Source: Microbacterium wangchenii | GTDB taxonomy: Bacteria > Actinomycetota > Actinomycetes > Actinomycetales > Microbacteriaceae | DNA: 64,000 bases | Direction of reading: 5' to 3' | Assembly: GCF_004564355.1 (NCBI RefSeq) | Contig: NZ_CP038266.1 | Span: forward strand, 2,046,001 to 2,110,000 | The notes under the pieces: model-generated | Told to the model about the DNA's origin: nothing | The model's database searches: none | What the model saw: the letters and a program-made list of their open reading frames with translations, nothing else | Part shown: in pieces, positions 8,872 to 17,743 of the stretch | How the letters are laid out: each line of letters begins with the position of its first letter | How positions within the stretch are numbered: position 1 is the stretch's first letter | Made by a program: the position numbers and the translations under genes

Positions 8872-10923
8872 ATGGAGCGCACCAACCCCGTCCTCGCCGA
8901 AAGCTCACTTCCCCACGGCCTGCCCGATTACTCCGCGATCCGGCCGGAGGACTACCTTCCCGCCTTCCAGGAGGCGTTCGCCGCACAACGGGCTGCCGTG
9001 AGCCGCGTCACCTCTCAGGACGACTCCCCCACGTTCGAGAACACCGTGCGCGCACTCGAGCTCAGCGGGGAGCTGCTCGAGCGCGCCGCCCACACCTTCT
9101 ACACCGTGGCCTCGGCCGACGCCACGGCGGAGATCCAGGAGATCGAGGAGGCGCTCGCGCCCCTTCTGTCGGCGCACCAGGACGCCATCGTCCTGGACGC
9201 GGGTCTGTACGCCCGGATCAGCACGCTGCACGAGGCACTCGACGACAGTGCGGGGACGGAGGAAGAGCGCTATCTCGTGCAGCGCTGGTTCCGGGAGATG
9301 TCACGGGCGGGGGCAGGGCTCGACGATGCCGCGAAGGAGCGCTTGATCGCCCTGAACCAGCGACTGTCGGTGCTCACGACGACGTTCGAGAAGAACCTCC
9401 TCGCCGACACGAACGAGCTGGCCGTCGTCTTCGAGGATGCGGCCGAGCTCGACGGTCTGACGGAGGGGGAACTTTCGGCGACGGCGCAGGCCGCCGCCGA
9501 TCGTGGGCTCCCCGGCGCGCACGTCGTGTCGCTGACGCTCTCCACCGTTCACCCTTATCTGTCCTCTCTGACGGTGCGCGAGAGCCGTCGCCGCATCCTC
9601 GCCGCCTCCCGCATGCGGGGGGCTCGGGGGAACGCACACGACAACCGCGATGTGCTGCGCGAGATCGTGCTGCTGCGTGCCGAGCGGGCACAGCTGCTCG
9701 GCTACCCCGACCACGCCGCGTACGTCACCGCCGACGAGACCGCCGGCTCGCCCGAGGCCGTGCATGCGATGCTCCGGCGGTTGGCCGCCCCGGCGGCCCG
9801 CAATGCCGCTCACGAGCAGGAGAAGCTCCAGGCGATCGTCGACGGCGAGGCCGAGCCGTTCGCGCTCGAGGCGCACGACTGGGCCTACTACACCGAAAAG
9901 GTGCGCGCCGTAGAGTACGACCTCGACACCGCGGCGCTGCGGCCGTGGTTCGAGGCCGAGCGAGTGCTGCACGACGGCGTGTTCTTCGCCGCCGAGAAGC
10001 TCTACGGCATCACGTTCCGTGAGCGCGACGACCTGCACGCCTACCATCCGGACGCGCGCGTGTTCGAGGTGTTCGAGCCGGACGGCTCCTCCCTCGGCCT
10101 GTTCGTCCTGGACCTCTACACGCGCGACACCAAGCGCGGCGGCGCGTGGATGAACTCGATCGTCGCGCAGTCGGAGCTCTTCGGCACGACACCCGTGGTC
10201 GTCAACAACCTCAACGTCGCCAAGCCCGCGCCGGGTACTCCCACGCTCCTGACCCTCGACGAGGTCACGACGCTCTTCCACGAGTTCGGTCACGCCCTGC
10301 ACGGGCTGTTCGCGCGCGTGGCGTATCCCCACTTCGCCGGCACTGCCGTCTTCCGTGACTTCGTGGAGTTCCCGAGCCAGGTCAATGAGATGTGGATGCT
10401 GTGGCCGGAGGTGCTGACCAACTATGCGCGCCACATCGACACCGACGAGCCGCTGGCGCAGGACGTCGTGGACCGGCTGCATGCGTCGGAGGCGTTCAAC
10501 CAGGGCTTCGCCACGAGCGAGTACCTCGCCGCATCCTGGCTCGACCAGGCGTGGCACTCCCTGTCGGCCACCGCTGCCGCGGAGAGCATCGACGTCGCCG
10601 CGTTCGAAGCCGCGGCTCTCGCCGACATCGGGCTGGACAACCCGGCCGTCTTGCCGCGGTACGCCTCGACGTACTTCGCCCACATCTTCTCCGGCGACTA
10701 CAGCGCCGGGTACTACTCCTACATCTGGAGCGAGGTGCTCGACGCCGACACGGTGGAGTGGTTCCGCGAGAACGGGGGGCTGCGCCGCGAGAACGGCGAC
10801 CGGTTCCGCCGCCGTCTGCTCGGTGTCGGAGGCGCGAAGGATCCGCTCGAGGCCTACCGCGACTTCCGCGGCCGGGATGCCGAGATCGGGCCCCTGCTGA
10901 AGCGCCGCGGCCTGGCCGGCTGA
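8872..10923 (+). CDS. dcp: M3-family metallopeptidase (peptidyl-dipeptidase Dcp type)
   Basis: The 683-residue zinc peptidase has HEFGH at 470-474 followed by ALHGLF and, downstream, EFPSQVNEMW, as in the M3A thimet/Dcp family. YTRDTKRGGAWMNS just before the active site is typical of peptidyl-dipeptidases, which release C-terminal dipeptides. No signal peptide is present, so it acts in the cytosol on peptides from proteolysis or import. The length is normal. It is transcribed divergently from the arsR operon, and the operator array lies between them, so co-regulation is possible. It converges with the next gene with a seven-base gap. Confidence 0.9.
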   Translation: MERTNPVLAESSLPHGLPDYSAIRPEDYLPAFQEAFAAQRAAVSRVTSQDDSPTFENTVRALELSGELLERAAHTFYTVASADATAEIQEIEEALAPLLSAHQDAIVLDAGLYARISTLHEALDDSAGTEEERYLVQRWFREMSRAGAGLDDAAKERLIALNQRLSVLTTTFEKNLLADTNELAVVFEDAAELDGLTEGELSATAQAAADRGLPGAHVVSLTLSTVHPYLSSLTVRESRRRILAASRMRGARGNAHDNRDVLREIVLLRAERAQLLGYPDHAAYVTADETAGSPEAVHAMLRRLAAPAARNAAHEQEKLQAIVDGEAEPFALEAHDWAYYTEKVRAVEYDLDTAALRPWFEAERVLHDGVFFAAEKLYGITFRERDDLHAYHPDARVFEVFEPDGSSLGLFVLDLYTRDTKRGGAWMNSIVAQSELFGTTPVVVNNLNVAKPAPGTPTLLTLDEVTTLFHEFGHALHGLFARVAYPHFAGTAVFRDFVEFPSQVNEMWMLWPEVLTNYARHIDTDEPLAQDVVDRLHASEAFNQGFATSEYLAASWLDQAWHSLSATAAAESIDVAAFEAAALADIGLDNPAVLPRYASTYFAHIFSGDYSAGYYSYIWSEVLDADTVEWFRENGGLRRENGDRFRRRLLGVGGAKDPLEAYRDFRGRDAEIGPLLKRRGLAG

Positions 10924-10930
10924 CGGCGCG

Positions 10931-12046
10931 TTACCGTGCGAGGTCTCCGACGAACGATCGCACACGCGCGGCCAGTTCGTCGGGGATCTCCGCCGCGGTG
11001 AAGTGGCCTCCGGCGGAGAGCCGCTCGAACACCCGCAGGTCGCGGTAGAACCGGCGCGCGAGCACTTCGGGGTAGTCGTGCTCGTGCCGCTGGATGAAGA
11101 CGGCCGCGGGCACATCCGTCGGCGACATGGCCGCCGGCTGGTCGGCGCCCTCGTAGTACGGGCGGAATGAGGTGCCGACGGACTGCGTCACCCAGTAGAT
11201 CATCGCCTCGGTCAGGAGCCGGTCACGCCCGATGCGGGTCTCGATGGCCCGCGGGTCGTCTGCGGGAACGTCGGCCCACTCGACGATCTTCTCCACGATC
11301 CACGCCAGCAGCCCCGCCGGCGAGTCGTTGAGGGCGGTCGCCAGGGTGTCCGGACGGGTCGCCTGGACGTGCCCGTACGCACCGTGGAGGCCGTGGTCGG
11401 CGGCCAGGCGCGCGAAGAACGCCCGCACCTCCGGTTCGGTGGCCGCGTCGCGCTCGGACTGCGTGCCGAAGTGCGCGTGCGTCGCGACGATCCCGCGTAC
11501 CGCGTCGGGATGGGTGGAGGCGAGCAGGTCGTTGACGTTCGCCGACACGTCCTCCCCGTACGTGACGTACCGGTCGTACCCGAGCGCGTCGGTCATGAGC
11601 GTGTGCATCGTGTGCGCCAGACGCTCCTCGGTCATCGGCGCGTCGCGATACGGCGAGGAGAAGGCGAACCCGGGGAAGCTGGGCACGACGACGTGGAAGT
11701 CGCGCAACCGCTCGGCGAACTCCAGCTGCAGCGCGAAGGTGTGCGGCCACCCGTGCATCACCAGGAGGGCGGGCGCATCGGGGTCGGGGGCACGCAGGTG
11801 GACGAGATGGATTCGGGCACCGTCGATCTCCGCGGTGAACTGCGGATACGCGTTGAGCTGGGCCTCCCGCGCACGCCAGTCGAAGTCGATCCACGCCGCC
11901 ACGAGGTCGCGCAGGTAGGCCGCCGTCATGCCCGAAGGCATCCGACGGGGCGAGTCGTCGAGGAACCGGGTGCGCCCCAGCCGTTCGCGGAGGTCGGCGA
12001 GGACCTCGTCGGGGACGGCGATGCGGAACGGTGCGACCAGGATCAT
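10931..12046 (-). CDS. Epoxide hydrolase-like alpha/beta hydrolase
   Basis: The 371-residue protein has an N-terminal EHN-type segment (PFRIAVPDEVLADLRERLGRTR) and an alpha/beta-hydrolase core. HGWP at 98-101 forms the oxyanion hole. The nucleophile elbow is YGEDVSA with Asp166, and the catalytic His is in GGHFTAAEIPDELA at residue 348. An Asp nucleophile with HGWP points to epoxide hydrolase rather than an esterase. The usual HGGDWG elbow is changed to YGEDVS, so the substrate may differ. It is a stand-alone gene with its own leaderless promoter (TAGCGT, six bases, ATG). Confidence 0.83.
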   Translation of the reverse strand: MILVAPFRIAVPDEVLADLRERLGRTRFLDDSPRRMPSGMTAAYLRDLVAAWIDFDWRAREAQLNAYPQFTAEIDGARIHLVHLRAPDPDAPALLVMHGWPHTFALQLEFAERLRDFHVVVPSFPGFAFSSPYRDAPMTEERLAHTMHTLMTDALGYDRYVTYGEDVSANVNDLLASTHPDAVRGIVATHAHFGTQSERDAATEPEVRAFFARLAADHGLHGAYGHVQATRPDTLATALNDSPAGLLAWIVEKIVEWADVPADDPRAIETRIGRDRLLTEAMIYWVTQSVGTSFRPYYEGADQPAAMSPTDVPAAVFIQRHEHDYPEVLARRFYRDLRVFERLSAGGHFTAAEIPDELAARVRSFVGDLAR

Positions 12047-12052
12047 GCGTCC

Positions 12053-12058
12053 ACGCTA
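12053..12058 (-). promoter_or_regulatory. -10 box (leaderless) of the epoxide hydrolase gene
   Basis: On the minus strand TAGCGT is separated from the ATG at 12046 by six bases (GGACGC). Confidence 0.5.
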
Positions 12059-12083
12059 GAGGTGGTCGCCGACACCGCAGCGG

Positions 12084-13352
12084 TCAGGCGCTCTTGCGCT
12101 TCTGGTGCAGCACGAGGGTGGGAGCGGCGCGCTCTTCGACGGCGGCACGCGTGATGATCACCTTGGCGACGTCATCGGCCGAAGGGATGTCGAACATGAT
12201 CGGGCCGAGCACGTCCTCAAGGATCGCGCGCAGTCCGCGTGCACCGGTCTTGCGCCCCACCGCGAGATCCGCGATCGCGCGCAGGGCCTCCTCCTCGAAC
12301 TCCAGCTGCACGCCGTCGAGCTCGAACATGCGCTGGTACTGCTTCACCAGCGCGTTCTTGGGGCCGGTGAGGATCTCCATGAGGGCGTCCTGATCCAGCG
12401 GCGACACCGAGGCGACGACGGGAAGCCGGCCGATGAACTCGGGGATCAGACCGAACTTGTGCAGGTCTTCGGGCAGCACTTCGCTGAAGAGGTTGAGGTC
12501 GCCGCCCTTGTCGTGCAGCGGGGCGCCGAAGCCGACGCCGTGCTTGCCCACGCGCGAGGAGATGATGTCCTCCAAGCCGGCGAAGGCACCGGCGACGATG
12601 AACAGGACGTTCGTCGTGTCGATCTGGATGAACTCCTGGTGCGGGTGCTTGCGCCCACCCTGGGGCGGCACCGACGCGACGGTCCCCTCCAGGATCTTCA
12701 GCAGCGCCTGCTGCACGCCCTCACCCGACACGTCGCGCGTGATGGAGGGGTTCTCGGCCTTGCGGGCGATCTTGTCGACCTCGTCGATGTAGATGATGCC
12801 GGTCTCGGCGCGCTTGGTGTCGAAGTCGGCTGCCTGCAGGAGCTTGAGGAGGATGTTCTCGACGTCTTCACCCACGTAGCCGGCCTCGGTGAGCGCGGTG
12901 GCGTCGGCGACGGCGAACGGCACGTTCAGGCGCTTGGCGAGCGTCTGGGCCAGGTAGGTCTTGCCGCAGCCGGTGGGACCGAGGAGGAGGATGTTGCTCT
13001 TGGCGATGTCGACGTCTTCGGCACGCTGTTCGGCGGGCTGAAGCGTGCCGTGCGCGCGGATGCGCTTGTAGTGGTTGTACACCGCCACCGACAGCGCCCG
13101 CTTGGCGGGATCCTGGCCGACGACGTACTCCTCGAGGAACGAGAAGATCTCGCGCGGCTTGGGCAGATCGAAGTCGGAGACCACGCCGGAGGACGACTCC
13201 GCCATCCGCTCCTCGATGATCTCGTTGCACAGCTCGACGCACTCGTCGCAGATGTAGACGCCGGGACCGGCGATCAGCTGCTGGACCTGCTTCTGGCTCT
13301 TCCCGCAGAAGGAGCACTTGAACAGGTCGGCGCTCTCACCGATGCGTGCCAT
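12084..13352 (-). CDS. clpX: ATP-dependent Clp protease, ATP-binding subunit ClpX
   Basis: The 422-residue AAA+ unfoldase delivers substrates to ClpP. The N-terminal zinc-binding domain has Cys13, Cys16, Cys35 and Cys38. Walker A GPTGCGKT is at 125-132, Walker [10 protein letters not shown] near 190, and the IGF-type loop that docks on ClpP is in the region HGVGFGAP. The gene follows clpP1 and clpP2 on the same strand but is separated from clpP2 by a strong hairpin and has its own -10 box, so it can be transcribed alone. GAGGAGGAGCGC before the ATG is a strong ribosome-binding site. Confidence 0.96.
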   Translation of the reverse strand: MARIGESADLFKCSFCGKSQKQVQQLIAGPGVYICDECVELCNEIIEERMAESSSGVVSDFDLPKPREIFSFLEEYVVGQDPAKRALSVAVYNHYKRIRAHGTLQPAEQRAEDVDIAKSNILLLGPTGCGKTYLAQTLAKRLNVPFAVADATALTEAGYVGEDVENILLKLLQAADFDTKRAETGIIYIDEVDKIARKAENPSITRDVSGEGVQQALLKILEGTVASVPPQGGRKHPHQEFIQIDTTNVLFIVAGAFAGLEDIISSRVGKHGVGFGAPLHDKGGDLNLFSEVLPEDLHKFGLIPEFIGRLPVVASVSPLDQDALMEILTGPKNALVKQYQRMFELDGVQLEFEEEALRAIADLAVGRKTGARGLRAILEDVLGPIMFDIPSADDVAKVIITRAAVEERAAPTLVLHQKRKSA

Positions 13353-13397
13353 GCGCTCCTCCTCGTCGCGTGCAGGACCTTGGTCCAGGGTGTATCG

Positions 13398-13403
13398 AGC
13401 CTA
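13398..13403 (-). promoter_or_regulatory. Probable -10 box of clpX
   Basis: TAGGCT on the minus strand lies about 45 bases before the clpX ATG, downstream of the clpP2 terminator. The leader contains a short GGACC/GGTCC dyad (13375-13386). Confidence 0.4.
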
Positions 13404-13461
13404 ACCTCTGCAACCGACATCGGAGCGTATTGCGACGCCGTTCCGGCAACGTGTGGGCAAC

Positions 13462-13498
13462 GCCGAAGCCCCCGCCGCGATGCGACGGGGGCTTCGGC
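13462..13498 (-). terminator. Hairpin terminator after clpP2
   Basis: A perfect 13-bp stem GCCGAAGCCCCCG / CGGGGGCTTCGGC (13462-13474 and 13486-13498) lies eight bases after the clpP2 stop. There is no real T-run, as is common for actinobacterial terminators. Confidence 0.7.
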
Positions 13499-13505
13499 AT
13501 AGGCG

Positions 13506-14180
13506 TCAGCGCGTGAGCGCCGCCGTGGGCGTGCGCTTGCGGGTCGTGAGCACCTGGTCGACGAGGCCGTACACGACGGCCTCCTCCGCGGAGAGGATCT
13601 TGTCGCGATCGATGTCCTTGTTGACCTCTTCGGCCGTCTTGTTCGAGTGCTTGGCGAGGGTCGCCTCCAGCCACGTGCGCATCCGCATGATCTCCTGCGC
13701 CTGGATCTCGATGTCCGACGCCTGGCCGTGGCCGGCCTCGCCCATCGCAGGCTGGTGGATCAGGATGCGCGCGTTCGGCAGCGCCAGGCGCTTGCCCGGC
13801 GCTCCCGCTGCCAGCAGCACGGCCGCCGCCGACGCGGCCTGGCCGAGCACGACGGTCTGGATCTGCGGCGACACGTACTGCATCGTGTCGTAGATCGCCG
13901 TCATGGCGGTGAAGGATCCGCCGGGCGAATTGATGTACATGATGATGTCGCGGTCGGGATCCTGGCTCTCCAGGACCAGCAGCTGCGCCATCACGTCGTC
14001 GGCGGATGCGTCGTCGACCTGAACGCCGAGGAAGATCACGCGGTCTTCGAACAGCTTGTTGTAGGGGTCCTGGCGCTTGTATCCGTAGGCCGTGCGCTCC
14101 TCGAACTGCGGGAGGACGTAGCGGCTGCCGGGCATCTGCAGCGCCTGGGGCGCCGCGCCACCGAAAGTGGGTGTCTGCAT
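13506..14180 (-). CDS. clpP: ATP-dependent Clp protease proteolytic subunit (ClpP2-like)
   Basis: The protein has 224 residues. The serine protease triad is Ser117 (GQAAS), His142 (LIHQP) and Asp193 (DIDRDK). INSPGGSF near residue 84 lies in the handle/axial region. Its longer N-terminus (MQTPTFGG to about residue 25) resembles actinobacterial ClpP2, which forms a mixed tetradecamer with ClpP1 and docks ClpX or ClpC1. It follows clpP1 by 32 bases with a weak AGAAGGA site, so it is co-transcribed. The hairpin at 13462-13498 ends the unit. Confidence 0.95.
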   Translation of the reverse strand: MQTPTFGGAAPQALQMPGSRYVLPQFEERTAYGYKRQDPYNKLFEDRVIFLGVQVDDASADDVMAQLLVLESQDPDRDIIMYINSPGGSFTAMTAIYDTMQYVSPQIQTVVLGQAASAAAVLLAAGAPGKRLALPNARILIHQPAMGEAGHGQASDIEIQAQEIMRMRTWLEATLAKHSNKTAEEVNKDIDRDKILSAEEAVVYGLVDQVLTTRKRTPTAALTR

Positions 14181-14212
14181 ATCGGGAATGTCCTTCTCTT
14201 TCGACGCGGGTC

Positions 14213-14812
14213 TCAGGCGTCCGCGCCGTTGTCGGCGGTGCCGCCGCCGCCGATGACGTCGGTGGCGGATTCGCGGATGTGGTCGACGAAGCCGTACTCC
14301 AGTGCCTCCTGGGCACTGAACCAGCGGTCGCGGTCGCCGTCGGCGTTGATCTGCTCGACGGGCTTTCCGGTCTGGGCTGCGGTGATCTCGGCGAGGCGCT
14401 TCTTCATGTCCAGGATCAGCTGCGCCTGGGTCTGGATGTCGCTGGCCGTGCCGCCGAAGCCGCCGTGCGGCTGGTGCAGGAGCACGCGCGCGTTGGGCGT
14501 GATGTAGCGCTTGCCCTTCGTGCCGCTGGTCAGCAGCAGCTGACCCATGGATGCGGCCATGCCGATGCCGACGGTGACGATGTCGTTGGGCACGAACTGC
14601 ATGGTGTCGTAGATCGCCATGCCGGCCGTGATGGAGCCGCCGGGCGAGTTGATGTAGAGGTAGATGTCCTTCTCGGAGTCTTCCGCCGCCAGCAGCAGGA
14701 TCTTGGCGCAGATCTCGTTCGCGTTGTCGTCGCGCACCTCCGAGCCGAGCCAGATGATGCGGTCCTTCAGCAGCCGGTCGAAGACGCTTGTTGCGACCAG
14801 GGGTTCGGGCAT
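14213..14812 (-). CDS. clpP: ATP-dependent Clp protease proteolytic subunit (ClpP1-like)
   Basis: The 199-residue protein has the triad Ser88 (GMAAS), His113 (LLHQP) and Asp162 (GDRDRWF), with INSPGGS at 54-60. I chose the ATG at 14812 (MPEPLV) because GGAG lies five bases upstream. The in-frame ATG at 14842 is only two bases from a -10 box and so would not be in the transcript. It is the first gene of the clpP1-clpP2 unit. The C-terminal tail is Gly/Asp-rich ([12 protein letters not shown]). Confidence 0.95.
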   Translation of the reverse strand: MPEPLVATSVFDRLLKDRIIWLGSEVRDDNANEICAKILLLAAEDSEKDIYLYINSPGGSITAGMAIYDTMQFVPNDIVTVGIGMAASMGQLLLTSGTKGKRYITPNARVLLHQPHGGFGGTASDIQTQAQLILDMKKRLAEITAAQTGKPVEQINADGDRDRWFSAQEALEYGFVDHIRESATDVIGGGGTADNGADA

Positions 14813-14844
14813 GTGTGCTCCAATTTCCGTTCGATCTGGCATTG

Positions 14845-14850
14845 AATCTA
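14845..14850 (-). promoter_or_regulatory. -10 box of clpP1-clpP2
   Basis: TAGATT on the minus strand predicts transcription from about 14838, giving a leader of roughly 25 bases with GGAG before the 14812 ATG. Confidence 0.5.
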
Positions 14851-14877
14851 CCGGCGCTCCCCGGGTGGGGTACGCGT

Positions 14878-14891
14878 GTTCGCCGTCGGCA
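14878..14891. promoter_or_regulatory. Possible ClgR-like site upstream of clpP1
   Basis: GTTCGC, five bases, then GCA resembles the GTTCGC-N5-GCG motif described for the actinobacterial Clp activator ClgR. It is centred about 46 bases upstream of the predicted transcription start, a normal activator position. The second half is imperfect. Confidence 0.3.
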
Positions 14892-14893
14892 GA

Positions 14894-15385
14894 TCAGGCG
14901 CGTCGGTCCGCGATCTCCCGCGCGTACCCGGTCACCGATCGCGTGTACCGGGGCAGGTGGGGAGCGAGCGCCTGCAGCGCCACGGCCGCCGCGCGCTCGG
15001 ACTCACCGGCGGAGACGAGCGCGAGGGCGAGGAACGCCGCGACCGCGTCGTGCAACGCCGTGCCCTCGGTGTGGGCGTACTCCGCCTCCAGCAGTCCGAG
15101 CGCCTCGTCCACGCGACCGAGATTGCGCAGGGTGCTGGCCAGCTGGATCACGGCCTGCGTACGCACGTCCGGGGCGAGCGGGCCGCGCAGGGCCGCCCGA
15201 TACAGCGGCTCGGCGTCCTCCTCCATGCCCGCGGAGTCCCGCGCACCGGCGCGCTCGTACAGGGCGCGGGGATCGTCGGCATCCCGCTGCGCGGCCAGTG
15301 CGTCGATCGCGGCGATCCGCTCCAGGTCGCTGAGGGCGGCGTCCGCCCACACCGCCTCGACGCGCGTGGCCCATTCGTCGGTCAT
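14894..15385 (-). CDS. TPR-like helical repeat protein
   Basis: The 163-residue soluble protein is made almost wholly of paired helices with TPR-type spacing, for example AVIQLASTLRNLGRVDEALGLLEAEYA and ALHDAVAAFLALALVSAGESERAAAVALQALA. Such repeats bind protein partners; no enzyme motif is present. I chose the ATG at 15385 because GGGAGG lies six bases upstream; the ATG at 15391 directly abuts that site. It lies between tig and the clpP operon on the same strand, separated from tig by a hairpin, so a link to protein folding or turnover is only suggested by position. Confidence 0.75.
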   Translation of the reverse strand: MTDEWATRVEAVWADAALSDLERIAAIDALAAQRDADDPRALYERAGARDSAGMEEDAEPLYRAALRGPLAPDVRTQAVIQLASTLRNLGRVDEALGLLEAEYAHTEGTALHDAVAAFLALALVSAGESERAAAVALQALAPHLPRYTRSVTGYAREIADRRA

Positions 15386-15402
15386 GCTCATCCTCCCGCG
15401 AA

Positions 15403-15436
15403 GAAGGGGGTGGGCGCCGTGGCTCCCACCCCCTTC
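15403..15436 (-). terminator. Hairpin terminator after tig
   Basis: A perfect 12-bp stem GAAGGGGGTGGG / CCCACCCCCTTC (15403-15414, 15425-15436) begins 14 bases after the tig stop on the minus strand and ends before the next start codon. Confidence 0.7.
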
Positions 15437-15450
15437 TCACGAACCGTCGG

Positions 15451-17043
15451 TCACTCCGCGGCGTCGGTCTTCTTCTTGGCCGGGGCCTTCTTCGCCGCTG
15501 CCTTCTTGGCGGGAGCCTTCTCGGCCGGCGCCTCGTCGGCCGCAGCATCCTTCGCGGCGGCCTTCTTGGCGGGGGCCTTCTTGGCGGGAGCCTTGTCGGC
15601 GGCCGGTGCCTCGTCGTCAGCCTTCTTGGCGGCCTTCTTCGCGGGCGCCTTCTTGGCGGCCTTCTTCGGGGCCTCCTCGGCCTCGATGATCTCGTCGGCG
15701 TCCGCAGCGGCGTCGGCGATCTCCTGCGCCTCCTCCACGACCTCTTCCTCGGCGGCGGCCTCGTCCTCGACGGCGACGAAACCGGTCAGGTCGACCGGCT
15801 TGCCGTCGGTGTCGACGACGGTGACCTTGCTCAGCGCCACGGCGAGGGCCTTGTTGCGCGCGACCTCACCGACGAGGGCCGGCAGCTGGTTGCCCTGCTG
15901 CAGCGCGTCGACGAACTCCTGCGGCGCCATCCCGTACTGGGCGGCGGACTGGATGAGGTACTGGGTCAGCTCGTCCTGCGAGACCTGGACGTTGGCCTGC
16001 TCGGCGACCTTGTCCAGCAGCATCTGCGTGCGGAACTGCTTCTCGCTGGCCTCGGTGACCTCGGCGCGGTGCGCGTCGTCCTCGAGACGGTTCTCGTTCT
16101 CGAGGTGGGTGTGCACCTCGTCCTCGATGAGCTGCGGCGGCACGGGGATCTCCACCTGCGCGAGCAGCTCTTCGACGAGCTTGTCCCGCGCGGCCGAGCC
16201 CTGGGCGAACGTGGACTGCTGAGCGACGCGCTCCTTGAGGCTGTCGCGCAGCTCGCCGATCGTGTCGAACTCGCTCGCGATCTGGGCGAAGTCGTCATCG
16301 GCCTCGGGGAGCTCGCGCTCCTTGACGGCGACGATCGTGACGGCCACCTCGGCCTCTTCGCCGGCGTGGTCGCCGCCGACGAGCTTGGAGCGGAAGGTCG
16401 TCTCCTCGCCCGCGGTGAGCGACTCGATCGCCTCGTCGATGCCCTCGAGCAGCTCGCCGGAGCCGACCTCGTACGACACGCCCTCGGCGCGGTCGATCTC
16501 GGCGCCGTCGATCGTGGCGACCAGGTTGAGCTCGACGAAGTCGCCCGTGGTGGCGGGGCGGTCGACGGTGACGAGCGTGCCGAAGCGGCCGCGCAGGCGG
16601 TCGAGCTCCTCATCGATCGCGGCGTCGTCGACCTCCGCAGCATCCACCGTGATGGTGATGCCCTCGTAGGCGGGCAGGTCGAACTCCGGACGCACGTCCA
16701 CCTCGACCTCGACGACGAGGTCGCCGGAGAAGTCCTTCAGCTCGGGCAGCGACACGACCTCGGCGCTGGGGCGGCCGATGACGCGCACGCCCTGGGCTTC
16801 GACGGCCTGGCGGTAGAAGCTGTCCAGGCCTTCGTTGACGGCGTGCTCGAGGACCGCGCCGCGGCCGATGCGCTGGTCGATGATCGGAGCCGGCACCTTG
16901 CCCTTCCGGAACCCGGGGATCTGCACGTCCTGCGCGATGTGCTCGTATGCGTGAGCGATGCTCGGCTTGAGCTCGTCGGGCGAGACCGTGATGTGCAGCT
17001 TGACCCGCGTGGGGTTGAGCTTCTCGACGGTGCTGTTGACCAT
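15451..17043 (-). CDS. tig: Trigger factor with long Lys/Ala/Pro-rich C-terminal tail
   Basis: This 530-residue ribosome-associated chaperone and peptidyl-prolyl isomerase has the ribosome-docking loop GFRKGK at 44-49. The FKBP-type PPIase domain lies at about 160-245, and the helical C-terminal arms run to about 425. From there on it departs from the usual form of about 430-450 residues: an acidic, Ala-rich stretch is followed by many [10 protein letters not shown] repeats to the end, resembling tails of actinobacterial HupB or histone H1. The ATG at 17043 starts the conserved MVNSTVEKL; a GAGGAG lies in the leader. Confidence 0.95.
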   Translation of the reverse strand: MVNSTVEKLNPTRVKLHITVSPDELKPSIAHAYEHIAQDVQIPGFRKGKVPAPIIDQRIGRGAVLEHAVNEGLDSFYRQAVEAQGVRVIGRPSAEVVSLPELKDFSGDLVVEVEVDVRPEFDLPAYEGITITVDAAEVDDAAIDEELDRLRGRFGTLVTVDRPATTGDFVELNLVATIDGAEIDRAEGVSYEVGSGELLEGIDEAIESLTAGEETTFRSKLVGGDHAGEEAEVAVTIVAVKERELPEADDDFAQIASEFDTIGELRDSLKERVAQQSTFAQGSAARDKLVEELLAQVEIPVPPQLIEDEVHTHLENENRLEDDAHRAEVTEASEKQFRTQMLLDKVAEQANVQVSQDELTQYLIQSAAQYGMAPQEFVDALQQGNQLPALVGEVARNKALAVALSKVTVVDTDGKPVDLTGFVAVEDEAAAEEEVVEEAQEIADAAADADEIIEAEEAPKKAAKKAPAKKAAKKADDEAPAADKAPAKKAPAKKAAAKDAAADEAPAEKAPAKKAAAKKAPAKKKTDAAE

Positions 17044-17117
17044 GCCTGTTCGTTCTCCTCGTGTGTTCCGCGCGCATACGCGGGCGGTCGTAGGTCCGGT
17101 TCGTGGGGTTTCGTACG

Positions 17118-17191
17118 TCGGGGCGACAGGATTTGAACCTGCGGCCTCCCGCTCCCAAAGCGGGCGCTCTACCAAGCTGAGCTACGCCCCG
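17118..17191 (-). tRNA. tRNA-Pro (anticodon UGG)
   Basis: Read on the minus strand, the acceptor CGGGGCG pairs with CGCCCCG and the discriminator is A. The D arm is GCTC/GAGC. The anticodon arm CCCGC, TTTGGGA, GCGGG has UGG at positions 34-36. The T arm contains GTTCAAATC. The 3' CCA is not encoded. Length is 74 nt. Confidence 0.95.
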
Positions 17192-17230
17192 GGCGATGCG
17201 CTCGTGCGCGCACGACGAACGGCCCCGCAA

Positions 17231-17236
17231 AGTCTA
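17231..17236 (-). promoter_or_regulatory. Probable -10 box of tRNA-Pro
   Basis: TAGACT on the minus strand lies 39 bases before the mature 5' end of tRNA-Pro. The same hexamer precedes tRNA-Gly and several protein genes here. Confidence 0.45.
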
Positions 17237-17297
17237 GTCGATCCGTCCACGCTCAACCTGTGCCGCCCACGCCGGGGCCCGCGGCCCGGCCCCACGA

Positions 17298-17359
17298 CCG
17301 CGCCAGTTCGGCGCATCCGCGCCATTTCTTTACGTGGCGGATGCACCGAAGTGGCGCGG
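17298..17359. repeat. Imperfect long inverted repeat between tRNA-Pro and tRNA-Gly
   Basis: CCGCGCCA (17298-17305) pairs with TGGCGCGG (17352-17359), TTCGG with CCGAA, and GCATCCGC (17313-17320) with GCGGATGC (17337-17344). Only two single mismatches separate the blocks. The loop is AT-richer (ttctttacg). No T-run follows. It lies between divergent tRNA genes, so a terminator role is unlikely. Confidence 0.7.
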
Positions 17360-17407
17360 ACCCGAGGCCCCGCGTGGCGCTCGTCGGGAGAGGCGCCGAC
17401 GTTCGGT

Positions 17408-17413
17408 TAGACT
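17408..17413 (+). promoter_or_regulatory. Probable -10 box of tRNA-Gly
   Basis: TAGACT lies 26 bases upstream of the mature tRNA-Gly 5' end; no convincing -35 is seen. Confidence 0.45.
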
Positions 17414-17439
17414 CGGGATGCTGCGGCGTGAGCCGCTGC

Positions 17440-17513
17440 GGGGATGTAGCTCAATGGTAGAGCCTCAGTCTTCCAAACTGATGGTGCGGGTTCGATTCCC
17501 GTCATCCCCTCCA
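17440..17513 (+). tRNA. tRNA-Gly (anticodon UCC)
   Basis: The acceptor GGGGATG pairs with CATCCCC, with discriminator T and an encoded CCA at 17511-17513. The D arm is GCTC/GAGC, and the anticodon arm TCAGT, CTTCCAA, ACTGA gives UCC. The T arm is GCGGG, TTCGATT, CCCGT with a final G-U pair. Confidence 0.95.
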
Positions 17514-17544
17514 CTTCCTTGCCTCGGGCCCGCTGCGGCCGTGC

Positions 17545-17624
17545 CCGAACTCCTCAAATCCGCGCGTTCCTGAGCGGCCAGACGGGTTTTCGCCGCCTCC
17601 TGCGCGGAGATTTGAGGAGTTCGG
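17545..17624. repeat. Inverted repeat element, arms CCGAACTCCTCAAATC
   Basis: A perfect 16-bp arm at 17545-17560 is repeated inverted at 17609-17624 (GATTTGAGGAGTTCGG), with a 48-bp spacer whose ends can pair further (CCGCG/CGCGG). It shares its arm sequence with the element at 17744-17825. Confidence 0.85.
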
Positions 17625-17681
17625 CTCCACCCGCGCTGACCGGGCGCGCAGGAACCGGTCGCGCCGCGGGGACGCGCTGTG

Positions 17682-17721
17682 CCTCCACTCCCGGCCCTCC
17701 ACTCCCGGCCCTCCACTCCCG
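17682..17721 (+). repeat. 14-bp tandem direct repeat, almost three copies
   Basis: CCTCCACTCCCGGC occurs at 17682-17695 and 17696-17709, and a third copy matches for 12 bases from 17710. It lies between the two related hairpin elements. Confidence 0.8.
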
Positions 17722-17743
17722 TTCCGCCTCCGACCACGCCGCG

